Assembly (NCBI GenBank): GCA_017428945.1
Contig: JAFRPW010000011.1
Span: forward strand, 1 to 33,731
DNA from: Bacteroidales bacterium
GTDB lineage: Bacteria > Bacteroidota > Bacteroidia > Bacteroidales > UBA932
Length of the DNA stretch: 33,731 nucleotides
Reading direction: 5' to 3'
Part shown: piece by piece, positions 29,207-33,731 of the stretch
Numbering within the stretch: position 1 is the stretch's first letter
Layout: the number at the start of each line of letters is the position of its first letter
Made by a program: the position numbers and the translations under genes
Notes under the pieces: generated by a model
Databases searched by the model: none
What the model was told of the DNA's origin: nothing
The model's input: the letters and a program-made list of their open reading frames with translations, nothing else

Positions 29207-30289
29207 ATGGCCAACAACAGCAATCTTGGCGCCGCTAAGGCTGCCAAGAATGATGAGTTCTATACTCAGTACGCCGACATCCAGAAGGAGATCAATGCCT
29301 ATCTGGAGTACAATCCTGACACTTTCCGTGACAAGACGGTCCTTCTTCCGTGCGATGATCCGGAGTGGAGTAACTTCACCCGTTTCTTTGCCCAGAACTT
29401 TGAGCGGCTGGGTCTTAAGCGGCTCATAAGCACTTCCTACGCCGTTGAGAGCAAGAAGTACAAGGACTATGAGCCCACGCTCTTCGAGACCGAGAGTCCG
29501 CTGTTTGATGCCGATAAAACACGCATCAAGGGCAAGATCTTCGAACTCACAGCCGACACTAACGGCAGCGGTCGCATCGACATTGACGATCTGGAATGGC
29601 ACTACCTAGACGGCGACGGCGACTTCCGCAGCCCCGAAGTCTGCGCGCTCAGGGATCAGGCCGATGTTATTGTGACGAATCCGCCGTTTTCGCTATTTAG
29701 GGAGTTTCTAGCATGGTGTACTGGAGGGAATAAGCAGTTTCTCATCATTGGAAATATGAATGCGCTGACATATAGAGAGGTATTTCCTTTGGTTAAAGCA
29801 AATCGTCTTTGGTATGGGCCTTCAATTAGTAGTGGAGACAGAGAGTTTATGGTGCCTGATTCTTATCCTATTGAGGCATCTGGATGGCGTATAGACGATA
29901 AAGGGAAGAAGTATATAAGGGTTAAGGGAGTGCGTTGGTTTACTAATCTCGAGCATGGCCGCCGCCATCAGCATTTGCAATTGATGTCTATGAAAGACAA
30001 TCTGAGATTCAGTAAGCATAAGGACCTATTGAAGGATGGATACATGAAGTTTGATAATTATGATTGTATCAATGTCCCTTATACTGATTCAATTCCATCT
30101 GACTATACCGGATTTATGGGAGTCCCAATCAGTTTCATGGACAAGTACTGCCCAGAGCAATTTGAAATAGTTGGTCTTATTGCTGGTAATATCAAGGGGC
30201 TGTCTGGGTTGGTTAGTTCTACGGGTAAAGATGGCCCTTATATCAATGGGGTATTGACATACGGAAGAATAATAATCAAGAGTATATGA
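29207..30289 (+). CDS. EcoRI-type adenine-specific DNA methyltransferase
   Basis: 360 residues. The N-terminal [20 protein letters not shown] is the hallmark of the M.EcoRI-like family; the catalytic motif IV is [13 protein letters not shown] (NPPF at 158-161). [20 protein letters not shown] (~117-136) is the acidic insert of this family, and [14 protein letters not shown] follows. It transfers a methyl group from S-adenosylmethionine to the N6 of adenine in its site. It ends with a 4-nt overlap into the DUF262-HNH gene, so the two are a unit, probably modification and restriction. The first ~450 bp are clearly GC-richer than the rest. A hairpin leader precedes the gene. Confidence 0.9.
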   Translation: MANNSNLGAAKAAKNDEFYTQYADIQKEINAYLEYNPDTFRDKTVLLPCDDPEWSNFTRFFAQNFERLGLKRLISTSYAVESKKYKDYEPTLFETESPLFDADKTRIKGKIFELTADTNGSGRIDIDDLEWHYLDGDGDFRSPEVCALRDQADVIVTNPPFSLFREFLAWCTGGNKQFLIIGNMNALTYREVFPLVKANRLWYGPSISSGDREFMVPDSYPIEASGWRIDDKGKKYIRVKGVRWFTNLEHGRRHQHLQLMSMKDNLRFSKHKDLLKDGYMKFDNYDCINVPYTDSIPSDYTGFMGVPISFMDKYCPEQFEIVGLIAGNIKGLSGLVSSTGKDGPYINGVLTYGRIIIKSI

Positions 30290-31458
30290 TAGCAACACTC
30301 GTAACCACCTGGACCATAGGTGACATCTGCAAAGGATTCCAGTACAACGAATATGAAGGCAAAGGGCTCTATGGCCTGTCCGGAAAGCTGACTATCCAGC
30401 CGGAATTCCAGAGGCATTACCTATATGCGGAGAATGGCGGAAAGAAGGAAGTGGACGTGATACAGTCGGTACGCAATGGCTATCCGCTGGGGCTAATCTA
30501 CTTCTCCAAAGTGGGTGAAGACCGCTACGAGGTGCTGGACGGGCAGCAGCGCATTACGTCTTTGGGACGGTTCATCACGGAGAAGTTTGCGTGGATTGAT
30601 GGGGATGGAAGGCCGTGGTATTTTTCGGCCCTGAATGCGGATGAGCAAGAGAAGTTTCTGGATACCAAGCTCCTAATCTACGTATGCGAGGGTACGGAGA
30701 AGGAGATTAAGGATTGGTTCAGGACCATTAATATTGTGGGTATTCCGCTGAACGCTCAGGAGACGCTGAATGCGGTGTATTCGGGGCCTTTCGTGACCAG
30801 AGCGAAGGAAGAGTTTTCCAATTCCAACAATACCAATATCAACAAGTGGTGTCATTTCATTCCGGGTACGGCCAAGCGGCAGGATTACCTTGCCGCAGCG
30901 CTGGAGTGGGGGAGTAAAGGGCATGTGGAGGAGTATATGTCGGCGCACCGGTACGATGAGGACATTACTGAGATCAAGGCATATTTCACCTCTGTGATCG
31001 ACTGGATTACATCGGTGTTTGACTTTGCCCCTGAGAAGGAGATGTGCGGCTTAAAGTGGGGAGAACTATATGAACGATTCCATAAGACCGCATACAATCC
31101 GGAGGAGGTCGCTGCAAAGGTGAAAGAGTTGTACGAGAGCTTCTATGTGAAGGAGAAGAAGGGAATATATGAGTACATCCTGGACGGATGTCAGAACACT
31201 AAGCTTTTGAATGTGAGAGTGTTCGATGAACCCACCAAGAAGGCCGTGTACGCCTTCCAAACAGCCTCCGCGCGCGAACAAGGCATCTCCAACTGCCCCC
31301 TCTGCGCCATTGGCCATGACGCCAACCACACCAAAATCTGGGACCTCAAAGACATGGACGCCGACCACGTCACCGCCTGGTCCAAAGGCGGCTCCACCGA
31401 TATAGAGAATTGCCAAATGCTCTGCAAAACTCATAACAGAGCAAAAGGCAATAGGTAA
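30286..31458 (+). CDS. DUF262-HNH endonuclease, partner of the methyltransferase
   Basis: 390 residues. Residues ~10-150 are a DUF262 (ParB/Srx-like) domain: [13 protein letters not shown] at 35-47, [12 protein letters not shown], and the NTPase signature [14 protein letters not shown] at 83-96. A helical middle follows. The C-terminal ~57 residues are an HNH nuclease with a zinc pair (CPLC), the catalytic [20 protein letters not shown] and [15 protein letters not shown]262 plus a nuclease occurs in GmrSD-type modification-dependent and related restriction enzymes. Coupling to a methyltransferase suggests a restriction-modification or methylation-guided defence role (inference). The last ~220 bp are GC-richer than the middle. 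Confidence 0.85.
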   Translation: MIATLVTTWTIGDICKGFQYNEYEGKGLYGLSGKLTIQPEFQRHYLYAENGGKKEVDVIQSVRNGYPLGLIYFSKVGEDRYEVLDGQQRITSLGRFITEKFAWIDGDGRPWYFSALNADEQEKFLDTKLLIYVCEGTEKEIKDWFRTINIVGIPLNAQETLNAVYSGPFVTRAKEEFSNSNNTNINKWCHFIPGTAKRQDYLAAALEWGSKGHVEEYMSAHRYDEDITEIKAYFTSVIDWITSVFDFAPEKEMCGLKWGELYERFHKTAYNPEEVAAKVKELYESFYVKEKKGIYEYILDGCQNTKLLNVRVFDEPTKKAVYAFQTASAREQGISNCPLCAIGHDANHTKIWDLKDMDADHVTAWSKGGSTDIENCQMLCKTHNRAKGNR

Positions 31459-31477
31459 TCATTCATCTATGATGTTC

Positions 31478-31505
31478 AGGCGGGCTCACTAGTCCCGCCT
31501 TTTTT
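31478..31505 (+). terminator. Terminator of the methyltransferase/nuclease operon
   Basis: Stem AGGCGGG (31478-31484)/CCCGCCT (31494-31500), 9-nt loop, then TTTTT. It lies 20 nt after the stop of the HNH gene. Confidence 0.85.
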
Positions 31506-31510
31506 GTTCT

Positions 31511-31596
31511 GCCCTTATCTTCAAACTAAGGGCAAGGCTGCGACTTATAGATAAAGATAAGGTGCGCATCTTCTAACAAATCAAGTTACAAAGATA
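31511..31596. other. Intergenic stretch with competing inverted repeats
   Basis: GCCCTTA (31512-31518) can pair with TAAGGGC (31528-31534), and CCTTATCTT with AAGATAAGG near 31554-31562; the arms overlap, so they are alternatives. On the minus strand TATCTTTG at 31596-31589 is a possible -7 box with no clear -33. The rest of the gap to the hipA stop at 31641 shows nothing. Confidence 0.3.
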
Positions 31597-31640
31597 CGCA
31601 ATCCATATGTCAAAAGCAACAGGAGTCGAATAAAAAAACC

Positions 31641-32930
31641 TTACATTCCCTTAAACTCAGCGTGTTTTTCGTTCAATTCTTTCACGACCATTTTGATAGC
31701 TGAATCATTCACTCCGGCATCCTTCAAGTAGTAATCCACCCGGGAAACAGTGTCCATTACCTGCTCGATAATTCTTTCCGGACGGTTGATACTATATATT
31801 CTGGCTACGGACAGAACGTCTTCCAAGGTTATGCCTTGTTTCTTCCCTCCAATGCTCATGAACTGACCTTTTTGCACGTATAACGAGTTTGGATCTATGC
31901 TGAAGACCACATCATATGCCGGCGCAAGTGACCACTTGCCACCTTTGTCCATAAGGAATGATATGTTCTTGTCGTGGTCGTCAATGTTGCCCGAGACAAC
32001 GTTGAAGACCATCCTCCTGAATAGTTGTTCCCGGTCTGAATAATATAGTCTCAGCTTCTGCATGACATCAAAGGCTTCTTCGTAGGAAGTGGCTTCGCCG
32101 CACATTGCCCGCAGGGACTGCATATGAACCTTGTCCCCGCCAATCCGGTCAAAACGCTTGGTGAGGAAGTGAGTAGCCTTGTCAAACCGCTTGAGTTCTG
32201 TGTCCGGAACTATGATTCCGGCATCCTTGCACATTTGGGAATAAGCATATTCCATTCTGGCATAAGGATAAAGATCATCCTCGCCGTCATATTTGAGAAC
32301 ATAGTACTCGTATCCGGGAGGAAGAAGCACCTGGCCGGATTTGACAGTATGGTCCTCCTTGTTAATGGCAATCAGCGCCTTGGGGCGTTTGCCGCCCGCT
32401 GAAGTTCCTAGTTTGATCAAGTCCCGCCACAGGAGTTCCCTGTTGCTGGAAAACCTTACATCGTCCCGCTGTTCAAGAACGCTTTTGGCGAATTCATACA
32501 AGCGGGTCACGTCTACGTCGAAAGACTCATCTTCCCCCTCAATGGCGGCTGGCAGATATTCAAGAGCTCCCATTCCTCTTTTTCCGATAAAAGACAGGTA
32601 GTCAACGGAAGAGACGTCTTTCATATTAACCTTATGCTCTTTTGCCCACGAACGGAACAAGGAGTTACCCCAGTGATCCGGAAGTGAATCTGCAAAGACG
32701 GGGAGGAGCCCCTTGAATGCGCCTTTTGGACTGCCACCGCGAATGTCCAGCCCTCTGATAACTGCTGGGGAAGAGAGAGGAAGCTGAAGTGGAGAAATAT
32801 CCCACCCCAGAGTCAGGAAGTCTTTGTCAAACTGAAAAACGGAACTCTCTGTTCTCCAATTGCTTTTATCCCAGGATAAATAACCCACGGTCTTTCCCCA
32901 TAGGGAAACCTTTACGACATTTCCGTTCAT
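31641..32930 (-). CDS. hipA: HipA-type serine/threonine kinase toxin
   Basis: 429 residues, full length. The N-terminal HipA subdomain (KVSLWGKTVGYLSWDKSNWR, RGGSPKGAFKGLLPVFADSLPD) is followed by the kinase core: the Gly/Ser loop GTSAGGKRPKA at 176-185 (equivalent to the loop carrying the autophosphorylated Ser in E. coli HipA), Lys213 in VLKYDG, the HFLTKRFDR segment at 254-262, catalytic NIDDHDKN at 315-322 (Asp317) and the metal-binding APAYD at 336-340 (Asp340). E. coli HipA phosphorylates glutamyl-tRNA synthetase and causes persistence. Its start overlaps hipB by 4 nt. All key residues are present, so it should be active. Confidence 0.93.
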   Translation of the reverse strand: MNGNVVKVSLWGKTVGYLSWDKSNWRTESSVFQFDKDFLTLGWDISPLQLPLSSPAVIRGLDIRGGSPKGAFKGLLPVFADSLPDHWGNSLFRSWAKEHKVNMKDVSSVDYLSFIGKRGMGALEYLPAAIEGEDESFDVDVTRLYEFAKSVLEQRDDVRFSSNRELLWRDLIKLGTSAGGKRPKALIAINKEDHTVKSGQVLLPPGYEYYVLKYDGEDDLYPYARMEYAYSQMCKDAGIIVPDTELKRFDKATHFLTKRFDRIGGDKVHMQSLRAMCGEATSYEEAFDVMQKLRLYYSDREQLFRRMVFNVVSGNIDDHDKNISFLMDKGGKWSLAPAYDVVFSIDPNSLYVQKGQFMSIGGKKQGITLEDVLSVARIYSINRPERIIEQVMDTVSRVDYYLKDAGVNDSAIKMVVKELNEKHAEFKGM

Positions 32931-33220
32931 TTGTTACCTCCTTTGTTCTGTTGTTCCCATATTTTGGCGAGATTACTCCTGTGCGCTTCCGGAATCAGGG
33001 CGGACACGTCAATGTCCAGATTTAAAACCTCCATCATCAAGCTGAAATGGCTTAGTGACAATCCCTGACCTTTGCCGTTCTCAAACAAGCTGATTGTAGA
33101 CATGGCCACGCCGCTCTTGACGTGTACCTCACGCTGGGATATGCCCAACGCTTTTCTGTATTGTTTGTAGCGAAGTCCCAGCGAGACTATTTTGTCATAA
33201 GTGGTTTCAACTTCTTGCAT
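32927..33220 (-). CDS. hipB: HipB-type antitoxin, XRE-family repressor
   Basis: 97 residues from the ATG at 33220 (MQEVETTYDKIVSLGLRYKQ); the frame is open further upstream but crosses the promoter. The helix-turn-helix LGISQREVHVKSGVAMSTIS followed by LFENGKGQGLSL is a typical XRE fold, and the end (AKIWEQQNKGGNK) is basic. It binds HipA and the operator. Order hipB-hipA with an ATGA overlap is standard. Two direct repeats in the promoter region (33229-33239, 33270-33280) are candidate operators. Confidence 0.9.
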   Translation of the reverse strand: MQEVETTYDKIVSLGLRYKQYRKALGISQREVHVKSGVAMSTISLFENGKGQGLSLSHFSLMMEVLNLDIDVSALIPEAHRSNLAKIWEQQNKGGNK

Positions 33221-33228
33221 AATATGAT

Positions 33229-33281
33229 ATATCAAATATTTCATGGCAAAAATAGTCATTTTATTTGAAATATCAAATATA
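33229..33281 (-). promoter_or_regulatory. Promoter and direct-repeat operator of hipBA
   Basis: ATATCAAATAT occurs at 33229-33239 and 33270-33280, 41 bp apart (about four helical turns), each partly palindromic. The right copy contains a minus-strand TATATTTG -7 box (33281-33274). The -33 is unclear. Bound HipB on both copies would cover the promoter. Confidence 0.55.
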
Positions 33282-33325
33282 TTAGAATAATAAAAGTGTG
33301 TTAGGCAGTTCAATATATGATAAGA

Positions 33326-33392
33326 GGCAGCGGCAAAGGGCGTCCGGCGGCGTCGTCCTTTTCCTAGCCGCCGGACGCCCTTTGCCGCTGCC
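33326..33392. repeat. Perfect 26-bp GC-rich inverted repeat
   Basis: The left arm 33326-33351 and right arm 33367-33392 are exact reverse complements; the loop is 15 nt (33352-33366). No T-run follows on either side, so it is not an ordinary intrinsic terminator. It lies in an AT-rich gap upstream of hipBA. Its GC content differs sharply from the surroundings. Confidence 0.9.
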
Positions 33393-33434
33393 GACAGATA
33401 TTGCCAGTAAATAAAACCTCGTTCGGTTTTTTAG

Positions 33435-33506
33435 AAAAAAAGAGTGCTACAAAATGCAGCACTCTTAGTTAATTGCCCTTTCTCAAGGGGCCCCATTCAT
33501 TGTTCG
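33435..33506 (-). ncRNA. Candidate small RNA, ~72 nt
   Basis: The promoter at 33543-33513 predicts a start near 33506. The transcript contains a GCCCCTT/AAAGGGC hairpin (about 33491-33475) and ends in a 9-bp terminator AAGAGTGCT/AGCACTCTT (33466-33440) followed by a T-run. A five-codon frame (MNGAP) near the 5' end is the only reading frame, so it is probably non-coding. A weaker AAAACC/GGTTTT hairpin at 33413-33430 lies just beyond. Confidence 0.5.
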
Positions 33507-33512
33507 TGAGTG

Positions 33513-33543
33513 CAAATATACACAAGTTTTTCATTATAACAAA
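33513..33543 (-). promoter_or_regulatory. Promoter of the candidate small RNA
   Basis: Minus strand TTTG at 33543-33540, exactly 19 nt, TATATTTG at 33520-33513: full consensus with no gene of normal length downstream before the terminator. Confidence 0.65.
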
Positions 33544-33629
33544 AAACAATTCAAAGAACTTTCGGGGTGCAAGATAAGAAGACTTATCCGGTAAGCGTCT
33601 CCGCGTTGCCGTAGACCGGGTATAAAGAA

Positions 33630-33650
33630 AGCAGGGTCAGACGCCCTGCT
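33630..33650 (-). terminator. Terminator overlapping the end of the right-edge gene
   Basis: Stem AGCAGGG (33630-33636)/CCCTGCT (33644-33650) with a 7-nt loop that contains the stop codon of the leftward gene; TTTCTTTAT follows on the minus strand. Confidence 0.55.
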
Positions 33651-33731
33651 CTTTATTTGCCCACTTGTCTGGGAGGAGGTTCCGGAAGGCTTCCGGCGGC
33701 GCTCCGTTCTGCATTCCGGCTACCATGTTGA
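33637..33731 (-). CDS. C-terminal end of an unidentified leftward gene
   Basis: The minus-strand frame enters from the right edge and ends at TGA 33639-33637. The visible ~30 residues read MVAGMQNGAPPEAFRNLLPD then KWANKEQGV. The composition and the terminator immediately after it support a real gene. Too little is present to name a family. Confidence 0.5.
   Translation of the reverse strand, partial: NMVAGMQNGAPPEAFRNLLPDKWANKEQGV

Noticed and set aside
33326-33392. Ordinary Rho-independent terminator
   Set aside because: The stem is 26 bp with a 15-nt loop and no T-run on either side.
33413-33432. Plus-strand terminator AAAACC/GGTTTT with T-run
   Set aside because: Six A/T-rich base pairs and no plus-strand gene upstream; kept only as a note beside the small RNA candidate.

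Overview
The window reads as a Bacteroidota genome, most likely Bacteroidales from a gut-type habitat. Four things point there. Promoters follow TTTG-N19-TAnnTTTG (clear copies near 4461-4491, 25589-25619, 27184-27214, 28083-28113 and 33513-33543). Shine-Dalgarno sites are rare. There is a FimA/Mfa-type fimbrial locus with DUF3575- and DUF3868-like genes. The mobile-element genes (MobC/TraG-type coupling protein, zinc-less primase, tyrosine recombinase lacking Arg-I) are typical of Bacteroides conjugative elements. All assignments come from reading the sequence; no database search was run.

Layout. (1) 1-4300: the end of an integrative conjugative element: coupling protein (cut by the window edge), a small HTH regulator, a CHC2/Toprim primase-like protein, a small putative DNA-binding protein and the integrase. 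It abuts the 3' end of a tRNA-Ala(GGC) gene, the classic attachment position. (2) 4332-4944: tRNA-Ala and, divergently, ssrA (tmRNA) with its own promoter and terminator. (3) 4985-5926: an ORF6N-domain accessory gene. (4) 6011-15860: one long leftward, GC-rich operon: SSB-like protein, DUF3575-like protein, DUF3868/OmpA-like protein, major fimbrillin, FimB/Mfa2-like anchor, accessory fimbrillin and a very large lipoprotein that is probably the tip adhesin. (5) 16175-24122: housekeeping core: zinc-ribbon protein, nucleoside-type MFS transporter, the tightly overlapping operon tgt-lptG-like-dut-murF, then leftward obg-PAP2, a 51-bp tandem repeat and a nitroreductase. (6) 24189-25505: a BACON/Ig-like surface lipoprotein. 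(7) 25.6-33.3 kb: a lower-GC accessory island with a 52-aa protein plus GNAT pair, HicAB, an integrase remnant beside a palindrome, a stand-alone CdiA-CT-like nuclease, an EcoRI-type adenine methyltransferase translationally coupled to a DUF262-HNH endonuclease, and HipBA. A last leftward gene is cut by the right edge.

How the genes work together. The fimbrial operon can supply polymer subunits, anchor, tip and outer-membrane partners from one transcript, with a strong hairpin between the major subunit and the anchor. The island groups three toxin-antitoxin-like pairs with a probable modification/restriction pair, as in defence islands.

The most novel-looking material is non-coding. A structured RNA of about 185 nt (28696-28880, minus strand) has its own promoter and terminator just upstream of the CdiA-CT-like gene. 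A mutually exclusive hairpin set resembling an attenuator (29059-29143) precedes the methyltransferase. Two short promoter-to-terminator units look like small RNAs (28120-28188 and 33435-33506). A perfect 26-bp inverted repeat lies at 33326-33392.
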